From the NCBI GenBank assembly GCA_023411815.1, contig JAEYOJ010000141.1, positions 16,477 through 80,476 of the forward strand: DNA of 64,000 bases, given 5' to 3'. A program made the translations under genes and the position numbers. The notes under the pieces are model-generated. The model did not search any database. It was given only the letters and a program-made list of their open reading frames with translations, and had not been told where the DNA came from. Shown here piece after piece: positions 1 to 8,009 of this stretch. The stretch is from Pseudomonadota bacterium (GTDB lineage: Bacteria > Desulfobacterota > Desulfovibrionia > Desulfovibrionales > Desulfovibrionaceae). The stretch's first letter is position 1. Every line of letters begins with the position of its first letter.

Positions 1-1
1 G

Positions 2-1414
2 CTCGGTAATGCCTCGGCCGAAGCCGAGGGCGGCAGCGTGGTCTGGAAGCAGGATTTGCTGGAGGAGGTGGTCAACCTCGTGGAGTATCCCATTCCGGTG
101 CTTGCCTCCTTCGACAAAGCCTATTTGGAACTGCCGCGCGAAGTGCTGCTGACGAGCATGCAAAGCCATCAGAAGAGCTTTGGCGTGCAGGGCAAGGATG
201 GCTGTCTGCTGCCGTTCTTCCTTACGGTCATCAACCTGGAGCCCAAAGACGAAGCCTTGGTGCGCAAGGGCTGGGAGCGCGTGCTCAAGGCCCGTTTGGA
301 GGATGCGCGTTTCTTCTGGAAAAGCGATCTGTCCAGGGACTTCGATCACTGGTGTCGCAAGCTCGACAGCGTGACCTTCCTTGGCCCCTTGGGCAGCATG
401 GGCGACAAATCCCGCCGCCTGGAACGGTTGTGCGGCCATCTGGCCAAGCAGGTCAAGCCCGAGTTGCTGATGGACTTGTCTACGGCCGGCCTGCTGGCTA
501 AGTGCGACCTGGTCACGGACATGGTGGGCGAGTTCGACACGCTTCAGGGCATCATGGGCGGTATTTACGCCCGCAAGAAGGGCAAGGGCGAAACCGTGGC
601 TCAGGCCATTGCCGAGCAGTATCTGCCCACCGGGCCGGACAGCCCGACGCCGCAGAGCTTGGCCGGTGCTCTGCTGGCCATGGCCGACAAGGCCGACACC
701 CTGGCCGGAACCTTCGGCCTGGACATGGTGCCCACGGGAGCCGCCGATCCCTATGCCTTACGGCGTCAGGCCCTGGGCATCTGCCGTATCGTCATTGACC
801 AGGGGCTGCGTTTGAGCCTTGCCGACCTTTTGCGTACGGCCCAAGGCATTTACGGCGACGTGCAGTGGAAACTCGCTCCCGAGGAGTCCCTGCGCAAGCT
901 GCTCGATTTCTTCGCCCAGCGCATCAAGGCCTATTCTACGGCCAAGGGGCATGAGACACTGGTCGTGGAAGCGTGCCTGGGTGCCGGATTCGACGACATA
1001 TGGGCCTTTGCCCGCCGTCTGGAAGCCCTGAGCGAATTCAGCCGCGGGGATGGTTTCGAGCAGGCCGTGCTGACCTTCAAGCGCGCGGCGAACATCATCC
1101 GCAAACAGGGCTCCGAGGCCGGTGTCGCCTTGAGCGGAGAATACCAACAGAAGCTGCTTGAGAATGAGCACGAGCGGGAACTGGCCAAGGCCATTGAGGC
1201 TGTCGGCCCTCGCTTCGAGGCTTTGTGGGGGCAGGACGACTATGCCGCTCTCATGGGCTTGCTGGCCGAATTGCGGCCTTACGTGGACCGATTCTTCGAC
1301 AATGTCATGGTCATGGCCGAGGCCCCGGCCCTGCGCCTTAATCGCCTCAATCTGCTCCAACGCCTGGTGTCCATGCTTGGCAGGTTGGCCGATTTCAACG
1401 CTTTGCAAGTGTAA
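2..1414 (+). CDS. glyS: Glycyl-tRNA synthetase beta subunit (5'-truncated by window edge)
   Basis: Beta subunit of the bacterial alpha2beta2 glycyl-tRNA synthetase, which charges tRNA-Gly in the cytoplasm. The reading frame is already open at base 2, so the gene starts upstream of the window; the GTG at 38 is internal. About 470 codons of a usual ~690 are visible. They carry typical GlyS motifs such as the PREVLLTSMQSHQK segment near the visible start and the RFFDNVMVMAEAPALRLNRL segment of the C-terminal DALR-like anticodon-binding domain. The product is recognised from overall sequence character. glyQ would be expected just upstream, outside the window. Confidence 0.95.
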   Translation, partial: LGNASAEAEGGSVVWKQDLLEEVVNLVEYPIPVLASFDKAYLELPREVLLTSMQSHQKSFGVQGKDGCLLPFFLTVINLEPKDEALVRKGWERVLKARLEDARFFWKSDLSRDFDHWCRKLDSVTFLGPLGSMGDKSRRLERLCGHLAKQVKPELLMDLSTAGLLAKCDLVTDMVGEFDTLQGIMGGIYARKKGKGETVAQAIAEQYLPTGPDSPTPQSLAGALLAMADKADTLAGTFGLDMVPTGAADPYALRRQALGICRIVIDQGLRLSLADLLRTAQGIYGDVQWKLAPEESLRKLLDFFAQRIKAYSTAKGHETLVVEACLGAGFDDIWAFARRLEALSEFSRGDGFEQAVLTFKRAANIIRKQGSEAGVALSGEYQQKLLENEHERELAKAIEAVGPRFEALWGQDDYAALMGLLAELRPYVDRFFDNVMVMAEAPALRLNRLNLLQRLVSMLGRLADFNALQV

Positions 1415-1441
1415 TGATGGGCCCTGTCCGGCGCGGTGCGC

Positions 1442-1470
1442 TTGACAGAGCCGAATGTTGTGTGTATGAG
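1442..1470 (+). promoter_or_regulatory. Predicted sigma-70 promoter of rpsT
   Basis: A perfect -35 hexamer TTGACA (1442-1447) is followed by a 17-nt spacer and TATGAG (1465-1470, 4 of 6 matches). It lies in the 139-bp gap between glyS and rpsT, about 85 nt before the rpsT start, so rpsT can be transcribed on its own. Confidence 0.65.
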
Positions 1471-1553
1471 CCTTTTTTCGCTAATCGCCGCGAATAAAAC
1501 CGATTGCGGTAGCCATATTTGAGCAGCGCGGAACCAACCGAGGAGGAAAGCAC

Positions 1554-1823
1554 GTGGCAAACCACAAGTCCGCCGAGAAGAGGCATCGCCAGAGCCTGAA
1601 GGCCAATGCCCGGAACAAGGCTATGAAGACTCGCGTGAAGAACGCCGTCAAGGCTGTTCGCACGGCCGTTTCCCAGGGCAACGCCGAGCAGGCCTCTGTG
1701 GCCCTGACCCAGGCGACATCCGTTCTTGATACGGCAGCACAGAAGAAGGTCATCCACTGGCGTAATGCCGGCCGGAAGGTCTCCCGTCTGTCCCAGGCCG
1801 TCAATAAGCTGCGTTCCGCGTAG
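1554..1823 (+). CDS. rpsT: 30S ribosomal protein S20
   Basis: Primary 16S rRNA-binding protein of the small subunit. The 89-aa, Lys/Arg-rich, helical product starts ANHKSAEKRHRQS after the initiator and matches the S20 family in length and composition. Initiation is at GTG 1554 with a strong GAGGAGGAAAG Shine-Dalgarno sequence just upstream. It has its own promoter at 1442 and two hairpin terminators after the stop, so it is probably monocistronic. A GTG start is unusual for a ribosomal protein gene but no in-frame ATG is suitably placed. Confidence 0.97.
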   Translation: MANHKSAEKRHRQSLKANARNKAMKTRVKNAVKAVRTAVSQGNAEQASVALTQATSVLDTAAQKKVIHWRNAGRKVSRLSQAVNKLRSA

Positions 1824-1847
1824 TTTTTTGCCTTTTTTGATAGTGCC

Positions 1848-1878
1848 AAGCCCGCCGCGCTATCGTGGCGGGCTTTTT
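1848..1878 (+). terminator. Rho-independent terminator of rpsT
   Basis: Perfect 9-bp stem AAGCCCGCC/GGCGGGCTT with a 10-nt loop and a T-tract, 25 nt after the rpsT stop. Confidence 0.85.
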
Positions 1879-1888
1879 GTGCATCTAC

Positions 1889-1916
1889 AACCCGGCTGGC
1901 CCAGCTGGGTTTTTTA
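1889..1916 (+). terminator. Second hairpin terminator behind rpsT
   Basis: Stem AACCCGGCTG/CAGCTGGGTT (10 bp with one G-U pair) followed by six T residues, only about 11 nt after the first terminator. Such tandem terminators give tight isolation of a highly expressed gene. Confidence 0.7.
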
Positions 1917-2043
1917 ATGTAAGAAGATGGCCGGCTGGCGTGTCATTTGAATGCTGCCGCGGCGGATCTGTCTGGTTAGGCCACGGATTTGCTGCAGGCG
2001 ATTGGCCTAGTGAATCGAGTTGGCCTAAAGCAGGGAGGGGATA

Positions 2044-2424
2044 ATGGAGACTTCGAAAGAAAGGAGTGAACTGCTCGCTGCGGTCAAGGAATTCGAACGG
2101 CGGAGCATGGCTCTAGCCCTGCTTGCGGCCAAGGACCAGAAACATATCATTTCCAGTTTGCGCAAACGCTTGAGCGGCAAATCACTCGAAATGGAGTTCA
2201 CGCTCAAGGAAGTCAACGGCACCCCCAAGTTTGCGACATTCACGTTCTTGCGGCCGAAAGTCGCTTCCTTCATCTTTTTCTCTTACGATAGTCAGGGCAA
2301 GCGCTTCTTTAATCGCAAGATATTTAATCGCATGTACGAGTTTTTGGAGTCGAATTCTCTTGTTTCAGAATTCAGGGAGCTTGTGCAGAACGAAGAGTTC
2401 GATCAAGATCTGTCGAACGTATAG
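2044..2424 (+). CDS. Hypothetical protein, 126 aa
   Basis: I do not recognise a family. The start is supported by a good GGGAGGGG Shine-Dalgarno sequence right before ATG 2044. The first half looks helical and charged (ERSELLAAVKEFERRSMALA). The middle reads as beta strands (KFATFTFLRPKVASFIFFSY) and the C-terminus is acidic. There is no signal peptide, Cys motif or membrane span. It stands alone between the rpsT terminators and a gene on the other strand. The GC content looks lower than in neighbouring housekeeping genes, which may mean late acquisition. Confidence 0.65.
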   Translation: METSKERSELLAAVKEFERRSMALALLAAKDQKHIISSLRKRLSGKSLEMEFTLKEVNGTPKFATFTFLRPKVASFIFFSYDSQGKRFFNRKIFNRMYEFLESNSLVSEFRELVQNEEFDQDLSNV

Positions 2425-2679
2425 TACTTTGGCCCATATATGAGGTTGCCAGAACTTTATACGTCATGGATAAGCTATCATCTTGTCTGCATGGTTGGCT
2501 GCAAGATGGATGAGCCTGGCAGTAGATATGTCTAACGGAGTATGACATGCCGACCATGGCCGGCAGCAAGTGCATCATGCTGGTGCTCGCTTTGCGAGCC
2601 CAAAGTTGGCACCTGTTTCAATTTAGCCCTACCAAAACGCTGCCAAGCTGTCCAGTCGGTGGTTGTACAGAGAGGCAAT

Positions 2680-3039
2680 TCAGTTTTCCATGAGTCGCTT
2701 TCGTAAAGGAAGGAGGTCGTCACAGCGTGCCGCACCTGCCGCTCTGGCTTCGGAAGCGAAGAATTCCTCCAGTCTTTCGAATTCCTTCTGCTCATGATAA
2801 TCAGCTATCCTGACCTTCGACGCATTGCATTCGCTAGGGCAGAGCAGATCTTCATGGTTAAAGACGATTTCACTGGGAAATTGTAGGATCTCCACGTTGA
2901 ACTGGCGGCCGCAGGCCGGGCAGCACACGAGCAAGGAACGTTCCTCGGTAGTGGAATTACCCGTGTTTTGCGGAACGGGTCGCAGATCAAAAAAGACAAG
3001 GAATTTTAGTAAGTCGTCGAGCAACATAAGGCTAGCCAT
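2680..3039 (-). CDS. Hypothetical small zinc-ribbon-like protein, 119 aa
   Basis: Not recognised. The start is placed at ATG 3039, because a GGAGG sits 7 nt upstream; the longer upstream extension has no comparable site. The N-terminus is hydrophobic/helical (MASLMLLDDLLKFLVFF). The middle holds CCPACGRQ and, about 30 residues later, CPSEC, together resembling a treble-clef or zinc-ribbon metal site. The C-terminus is charged and helical. It sits alone next to tRNA-Ser. Function unknown; metal binding is inference from Cys spacing. Confidence 0.55.
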   Translation of the reverse strand: MASLMLLDDLLKFLVFFDLRPVPQNTGNSTTEERSLLVCCPACGRQFNVEILQFPSEIVFNHEDLLCPSECNASKVRIADYHEQKEFERLEEFFASEARAAGAARCDDLLPLRKRLMEN

Positions 3040-3550
3040 GGCCCCTCCAGGCTGTGAAACGTCCGCCAATCATGGAATCGGCGGCAGCTTTACACAATCC
3101 ATGCCAAGTCCTGGCTGGATAAGCCTGCGCAGATAACCTGCTGAGGCCTTTGCGATTCAAAGCGCAAGGCACGCTTGGTATTGCCTTGCGGTCCCGCTCT
3201 CTCTTTGATCGGTGTCCACGTTCAGTCTATTGGTTGGGGAATCCAAGTGCAAAAAAGGTCGGAGACCTTGGGCAGTCCTGGTCGGTCGCTGTTCAGCCGT
3301 CACTGGCGAGCTCAAGGCGTCTCATGAGGAGCGCGCGGCTAGGCCCCCCTCCAGTCATCCGATTTCGACCAAATGGCCTGCGGAATGGAGCTGCTTATCA
3401 TCAAATCGTTCACAAATGGGTGCGGGAAGGCAAGGATGCCAGTGTTCAAACCCAGTGAACACTTTTCAAAATTATGGGCGAACGCGGGTTTCTCGCCAGC
3501 AGAGGGGAAAGGGTGAAATCGAGGGCGGACACCGCCAAGAGGCTGGAAAG
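3040..3550. other. Non-coding stretch of 511 bp
   Basis: No reading frame here has a ribosome binding site plus protein-like composition; the two short plus-strand frames are Arg/Ser-rich GC artefacts. No terminator or RNA fold was evident by eye. The part next to 3040 should hold the promoter of the minus-strand zinc-ribbon gene. Confidence 0.5.
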
Positions 3551-3640
3551 TGGCGGAGGGAGAGGGATTTGAACCCCCGGACGGGTTACCCCGTCAGCGG
3601 TTTTCAAGACCGCCGCCTTAAACCACTCGGCCATCCCTCC
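3551..3640 (-). tRNA. tRNA-Ser(UGA)
   Basis: On the minus strand a 90-nt class II tRNA folds with acceptor arms GGAGGGA/TCCCTCC, encoded 3' GCCA, a TTCAAATCC T-arm and a long variable arm (GACGGGGTAACCCGTC). The anticodon loop CTTGAAA gives anticodon TGA, encoded at 3604-3606. The long variable arm identifies serine. Confidence 0.96.
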
Positions 3641-3794
3641 ATATCATTTCAACATAACAGGAAAAGAGAAGGTCTTCAACTATGCCATTAGTGCAGACCT
3701 GAGAGGATGTCGTAAATGCATGCTGCTTCCGATTATATTACAGCAGAATAGACTGTGTGATGAGTCTTTCTCCTACCCCGGTCGGCTGCTAGGC

Positions 3795-4904
3795 TCACCA
3801 GCTTTCCTGTGCATGCCGCGTCAGGAAAGCCTGAAAACCTTGGCGAAATTGTTCCGGAGAAAACCTGCTGGCGTGCTTGGCTATGGTATCCGGGTCGAAG
3901 CGAGACTCTTGTTGCTCGAAAGCCTGGATGCACGTTGCCAGACTTTCAGCGTCCTGATGCTGAAAGAAGAGGCCGCTGACGCCGTCCGTCACGGTTTCCA
4001 ATGCGCCGCCGCGGGCGTATGCCAGGACTGGAGCACCATTGGCCATGGCTTCTACAGGCACCAGGCCGAAGTCTTCTTCTCCAGGGAAGAGCAGGGCTCT
4101 GCAGCTCGAATAGTGCTCGTGGAGCACCTCGTCGGGTTGCCGCCCTAGGAATTGGATATTCTTGTCGGCCTTTTTCTCGAGCAGCTTGCGGCATTCTCCA
4201 TCACCGATGACAACCAGTCGTCTGCCAAGACGGACGCAGGCCTCCACGGCCAGATCGGCCCGCTTGTAGTCCACGAGCTGGCCAACGAACAGGTAGTAGT
4301 CATCCCGTCTTTTGCTGGCAGAGCAGGAGGAAAGGTCCACAGGCGGATGTAGCACCGTGCATTCGCGCCTGTAATGCTTGCGCACCCTGCGGGCTACGTG
4401 CTCGGAGTTGGCCGCGAAGCCATCCACGCGCGCGGCAGAAGCGATGTCCCACAATCGCAGATAATGGGCCAATGGCACCATGAGCGCGGCGGTCAGCCGA
4501 CCGGCAGAGCGCCGGTAATCGTGGTACATGTCCCACAAGTAGCGCATGGGGGTGTGGCAGTAGCAAAGATGCAGCGTGTCCGGAGCGGTCAGAACTCCCT
4601 TGGCCGGGCCGGACTCGCTGCTGACAACCAGATCGTACTCACGCAAGTCGAGCTGTTCCAGGGCCAGGGGCATCAGAGGCAGGTAATGCTTGTACATGCG
4701 CCGGGAACGAGGCAGCCGCTGGATGAACGTCGTGCGGACCGTATGGCGCCGAATGGTATCCGATACCTCTTCCGGGTCGTAGACATGCGTGTAGATGTCG
4801 GCTTGGGGGAACATTTCGCAAAGGGCTTCCAGAACCTTTTCCCCTCCACGCATGCCCACAAGCCAATAGTGGATGATGGCGACTCGCTCAAAAGACGGTG
4901 TCAT
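3795..4904 (-). CDS. Glycosyltransferase family 4 (GT-B fold)
   Basis: Probable cytoplasmic sugar-nucleotide-dependent glycosyltransferase acting on a surface polysaccharide or lipid-linked glycan; the substrate cannot be read from sequence. About 369 aa. The N-terminal acceptor half begins VAIIHYWLVGMRGGEKVLEA. The C-terminal half holds the donor-site E-x7-E-type segment around FPGEEDFGLVPVEAMANGAP and PVLAYARGG. ATG 4904 is preferred because AGGA lies 5 nt upstream. An in-frame ATG at 4931 overlaps the stop of the upstream HD gene as TGATG and would add 9 residues. Either way the two genes are tightly coupled. Confidence 0.88.
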   Translation of the reverse strand: MTPSFERVAIIHYWLVGMRGGEKVLEALCEMFPQADIYTHVYDPEEVSDTIRRHTVRTTFIQRLPRSRRMYKHYLPLMPLALEQLDLREYDLVVSSESGPAKGVLTAPDTLHLCYCHTPMRYLWDMYHDYRRSAGRLTAALMVPLAHYLRLWDIASAARVDGFAANSEHVARRVRKHYRRECTVLHPPVDLSSCSASKRRDDYYLFVGQLVDYKRADLAVEACVRLGRRLVVIGDGECRKLLEKKADKNIQFLGRQPDEVLHEHYSSCRALLFPGEEDFGLVPVEAMANGAPVLAYARGGALETVTDGVSGLFFQHQDAESLATCIQAFEQQESRFDPDTIAKHASRFSPEQFRQGFQAFLTRHAQESW

Positions 4905-4930
4905 GGAAATCCTGGTCGGTTTAGGCGGCA

Positions 4931-6130
4931 TCAGAAGGCTGCGTAGATCCTGCCTACATTGATTCCCGCGATGGTCTTGCCGGCATATTTCTCGCCGATG
5001 CGCAGGCCCTTGTCGATGGATTCGGAACGAATGCCGTACTGGGCGGACATGTAGGCCTCCAGGAAGGCCGAGAGGTGGTCGGCCACACGCACCAGTTCGC
5101 CGTCATAGGGGTCGAATTCGTCAGAGTTGAAAGAATTGCCAATCTCCGCGCTGCTGACCTTGAGCAGTGTGCGTCCTCCATCCTGGGTTCGGCGTATCTT
5201 GCTGTCGAACTCGTCCTGAATGAGATAGGTGAGTTCAGGTTTCCATGCCGGGGGAAGGAGGCCAAAGATTTCCCGTTCGGCCAGCTGCTTCTCTATGGTT
5301 GCTATGACATCGGGCAACCGATCCACGGAGCTTTTTACCGGTGAGATGATATCGCGCGTGACCGCCTCGGGCAGGTCGTGCAGCAGACCGCCGAAAAAGT
5401 TGTTGTAGCTGCGCCGCGCGCATGCGCCGATCTCGCGGGAAAAGAACCAGGATAGGCAGGCTACGAGCATCATATGTCCCAGCACGGAAGTGCGCGGGAT
5501 GCGCTGAGTTTGCCCCCAGCGTATCTGGAAACGGAGCTGTCCGCAGAGATCGATGAAGTCGGCCAGGGGATGATCGGTGACCAGCTTGCGCATGCCCGCG
5601 AGATCCAAAAAGGGTTCCAGACGGTTCATGAGCGAAGTGTGGATCTCCTCGATCTGGTATCCATGAGGATTGGCGTGGCGGATTATGCGGAACTCCCAGA
5701 ACGTGGCGTACAAATGCGCCGCGTCGAGCACCAGCCGGGTATGCGCATCGAGATAGTCTGCATCCATCAGATAAGACCGGAACTCCTTGCGGATGGCCTG
5801 ATCTTCCAGGTGCGCCTCCATCTGACGACAAACCCATTCGTTGAGTTCGCGAAATACATCCGGGTGTTCCTCGCGAATCCGGTTGTAGATCGGAGATTTG
5901 ATGTCCGATATGACGATGCGGCGCATGAGTTCGAAGATGCCGCCGTTAATCAGCCGCTCCCAGTTCATCACGCGTCCGGCATCCTCTTCGCAACGACCAA
6001 GACACCAGGCGATAATCATCTTGTGGGCGGTCTTGTCCATCTCCACCAGTTCCACAGGCCGAATTTTTTCATTCCAGCGCTGGATGGAAAAGGCGTCGAA
6101 CAGCCGAATGGCCAGTGATTTATCGAGCAT
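4931..6130 (-). CDS. HD-domain metal-dependent phosphohydrolase-like protein
   Basis: About 399 aa. The C-terminal half carries an HD-domain signature: His219 (VLGHM), His251-Asp252 (GGLLHDLPEAVTRD), Glu255 and Asp260, the pattern of YfbR-like nucleotidases/phosphohydrolases. The N-terminal ~200 residues are helical with no motif I know. ATG 6130 is chosen; the reading frame upstream starts only at a TTG inside a hairpin. The stop overlaps the next gene's possible start (TGATG), suggesting translational coupling with the glycosyltransferase. The substrate is unknown. Its promoter appears to be embedded in an inverted repeat at 6148-6206. Confidence 0.8.
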   Translation of the reverse strand: MLDKSLAIRLFDAFSIQRWNEKIRPVELVEMDKTAHKMIIAWCLGRCEEDAGRVMNWERLINGGIFELMRRIVISDIKSPIYNRIREEHPDVFRELNEWVCRQMEAHLEDQAIRKEFRSYLMDADYLDAHTRLVLDAAHLYATFWEFRIIRHANPHGYQIEEIHTSLMNRLEPFLDLAGMRKLVTDHPLADFIDLCGQLRFQIRWGQTQRIPRTSVLGHMMLVACLSWFFSREIGACARRSYNNFFGGLLHDLPEAVTRDIISPVKSSVDRLPDVIATIEKQLAEREIFGLLPPAWKPELTYLIQDEFDSKIRRTQDGGRTLLKVSSAEIGNSFNSDEFDPYDGELVRVADHLSAFLEAYMSAQYGIRSESIDKGLRIGEKYAGKTIAGINVGRIYAAF

Positions 6131-6147
6131 GGAGTACCTGTGGTTGT

Positions 6148-6188
6148 AAAAACGGCTATTCCGCAACTGCGTTGCGCACTATAGCCGT
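6148..6188 (-). terminator. Terminator-like inverted repeat before the HD gene
   Basis: On the minus strand ACGGCTAT ... ATAGCCGT (8-bp outer stem) encloses CGCAAC-GCA-GTTGCG (6-bp inner stem) and is followed by five T residues. It ends about 18 nt before the HD-gene ATG, so it probably stops transcripts from the selenium-linked cluster upstream. Confidence 0.65.
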
Positions 6189-6206
6189 CTCCCCCGCGAT
6201 GCACAA
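6178..6206 (-). promoter_or_regulatory. Predicted promoter of the HD/glycosyltransferase pair
   Basis: Minus strand: -35 TTGTGC (6201-6206), 17-nt spacer, -10 TATAGT (6178-6183, 5 of 6 matches). The -10 lies in the first arm of the terminator-like inverted repeat, so transcripts starting here would lack that arm. Confidence 0.55.
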
Positions 6207-6373
6207 TCACACGGCGCTCGCGACTCGACATTTGGATGCAGGACGTGGAGCCTGATGGAAATCGCTTTACAGGACAGCATGGTGCGTGGCTGGCAGGCCG
6301 TGCAATGGTTCTAATTGCCAGACCTGCGCACCAGCCGAATCATCCAGAATGGTTCGACGGCAGAAACTGTTTG

Positions 6374-7231
6374 CTATTCCAACGAAGCTGCAAGGGCTTG
6401 AGGCAGGTAAGGCATCAGGTCAGCAATGGAAAAGGCGGGCGTGGGCGAGGCGAGGGAACCCAGTAGCCTGTTTGCCTTCGCGGCGATGGCGCATGCCTTG
6501 GCAATGGAGTAATCAGCGGAAAGCAGAGCGCTCACCAAGCCGGTCACCGTATCACCAGTGCCTCCGATAGGCTCCATGGCTGGTACGCTGGGCTCGGAAA
6601 CAACTGCCAGCAGCCTTCCTCCCTCGACTACATGATCCACGCAGCCTTTGATCAGGAGATGTCTCGCGGCATTTTCCGCTGCATAGGCCCGCTCAACAAG
6701 CTCGGGGATGCGCTCTTCCTCTTGCAGAAGAAAACCGCGCGTATAAAACGGGTGTGGTGCCTTTTCATCGGCAAGGAAGGCCATTTCCCCGGCATCTGGG
6801 GTGAACAGATCATAGCTTGAGGCAAATCCGCTCATCTTCGCCACGTACATGAACCCCGCGTCGGCGACGAGCAAGGGCCGAGGTGTCCGCTCTTCCAGCT
6901 TCCAAAGGATCTTGTTGTGCCATTCGACATCCGGCTGCAGGTAATGGAATGTCACTCCCTTGATATCCATCTCAGGGATGGACTCCACCAGCTTGGCGTA
7001 AACCTGGCGGCTGCCCTGCCCGCGGCCGGTGTCTCCGGCCAGCAAGGCCAGGGGCGCCTCAATGCCCAGCACCCTGGACGCGATGCACGCCGTCGCCAGC
7101 AGCGCTGGCGTGCCACGGGCAACCGGAATGGAATGCCCGTCCACCTGGAGGCCTTTCCCGTCGTAAACACAAGGCCCAAACGCCAGGGGGAATTCCTCGC
7201 GCGGAACAGTGCCGACGATTAGCCAGGACAT
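6374..7231 (-). CDS. Ribokinase-fold protein related to NAD(P)H-hydrate dehydratase (YjeF C-domain-like)
   Basis: 285 aa. A ribokinase-like core is indicated by LLVADAGF, by TPDAGEM (residues 144-150) and by the anion-hole/catalytic motif GGTGDTVTG, with Asp near 227. This matches the GGTGDxLTG signature of ATP/ADP-dependent NAD(P)H-hydrate dehydratases. It is shorter and more divergent than YjeF, and the N-terminal epimerase domain is absent. Its 5' end overlaps the DUF3343 gene by 13 bp, placing it in the selenium-linked cluster. The true substrate is unknown; a small-molecule kinase is an alternative. Confidence 0.7.
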   Translation of the reverse strand: MSWLIVGTVPREEFPLAFGPCVYDGKGLQVDGHSIPVARGTPALLATACIASRVLGIEAPLALLAGDTGRGQGSRQVYAKLVESIPEMDIKGVTFHYLQPDVEWHNKILWKLEERTPRPLLVADAGFMYVAKMSGFASSYDLFTPDAGEMAFLADEKAPHPFYTRGFLLQEEERIPELVERAYAAENAARHLLIKGCVDHVVEGGRLLAVVSEPSVPAMEPIGGTGDTVTGLVSALLSADYSIAKACAIAAKANRLLGSLASPTPAFSIADLMPYLPQALAASLE

Positions 7232-7782
7232 CGCGAGCGCGCTTCGTCAAACGCGAGTTGCAAGGCATAGCCACAGAGGGTGTGTCCCAACGAGAGCGGC
7301 TCCGGCGCCTCGCTCAGGCTGCGTCCCACGAGGCACTCGGCCAGGTAGGGCACGTCGGGGCAGCCACCGCCGGAGATGTTGACGATGATGCGCGTGCTTT
7401 TTTCCACGGTTATTTTCATGTTCGCCGCCCGGACCATGAGCCAGTCCCCGAAGTCCTTGATATGGAAAAGAGAGACGGGTTCGAGCAGCACATCCTGCAC
7501 CGGCACGGTCTGAATGGGCTTGAGACGTGCAGCCGCAAGGGCTTGCCGTGCCGCGGGCTCCAGGATGAGCGGAAACTCGATGACGAGATCGCATCCGGTG
7601 CGCAATGCAGGCGGCGGACCTTTGACCTGCGCATCCAGCCCCGCGGACTTGAGCGCGGCTTCGGCGCGGATCACTTCGCTCGTGTCATGGAAAACGAGAA
7701 TGCCCCGCGCGGAAACACCATTTCCCGCGCGGGGATGCTTGCCAAATCTTCCAAGAAAGCGACCAATGAGTCCCGACTTCAT
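7219..7782 (-). CDS. DUF3343 domain protein, putative Se/S carrier-associated
   Basis: 187 aa. Residues ~27-100 match the DUF3343 pattern (ILVFHDTSEVIRAEAALKSA, then a Gly-Pro-Pro loop and CDLVIEF), a domain commonly found beside or fused to YedF/TusA proteins. The C-terminal ~80 residues carry SGGGCPDVPYLA and HTLCGYALQ, a second Cys-containing part that I cannot name. ATG 7782 directly adjoins the end of the TusA-like gene. A role in selenium or sulfur trafficking is inference from the family's usual neighbours. Confidence 0.75.
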   Translation of the reverse strand: MKSGLIGRFLGRFGKHPRAGNGVSARGILVFHDTSEVIRAEAALKSAGLDAQVKGPPPALRTGCDLVIEFPLILEPAARQALAAARLKPIQTVPVQDVLLEPVSLFHIKDFGDWLMVRAANMKITVEKSTRIIVNISGGGCPDVPYLAECLVGRSLSEAPEPLSLGHTLCGYALQLAFDEARSRCPG

Positions 7783-7997
7783 TATTTCTTGATGCTGACG
7801 ATGAAATCTTCGCCTTGCATTTCCGATTTAAGCACGCGCCAGCCTTGGCTCGATGCGGCACGAATAACGTTTTCCCGGCTGGCTTCATTGTCCACCAGGA
7901 TGTCCAGCTCGCCTGAGCTCAATTCCTTGATTCTGCTGATGGTCAACAGCACCGGCTGCGGGCAAGACAATCCACGGGCATCGATAGTTGCGGCCAT
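7782..7997 (-). CDS. TusA/SirA-like sulfurtransferase (YedF N-domain type)
   Basis: 71 aa, the usual size of a stand-alone TusA fold. It holds the GLSCPQPVL motif with the CPxP active-site cysteine near residue 12, which carries persulfide (or selenide) sulfur in this family. It lies directly downstream of yedE, as in clusters assigned to selenium metabolism. YedF proteins normally fuse this domain to a second domain; here the parts are separate genes (TusA, then DUF3343). Confidence 0.88.
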   Translation of the reverse strand: MAATIDARGLSCPQPVLLTISRIKELSSGELDILVDNEASRENVIRAASSQGWRVLKSEMQGEDFIVSIKK

Positions 7998-8009
7998 GGT
8001 CGAACCTCC

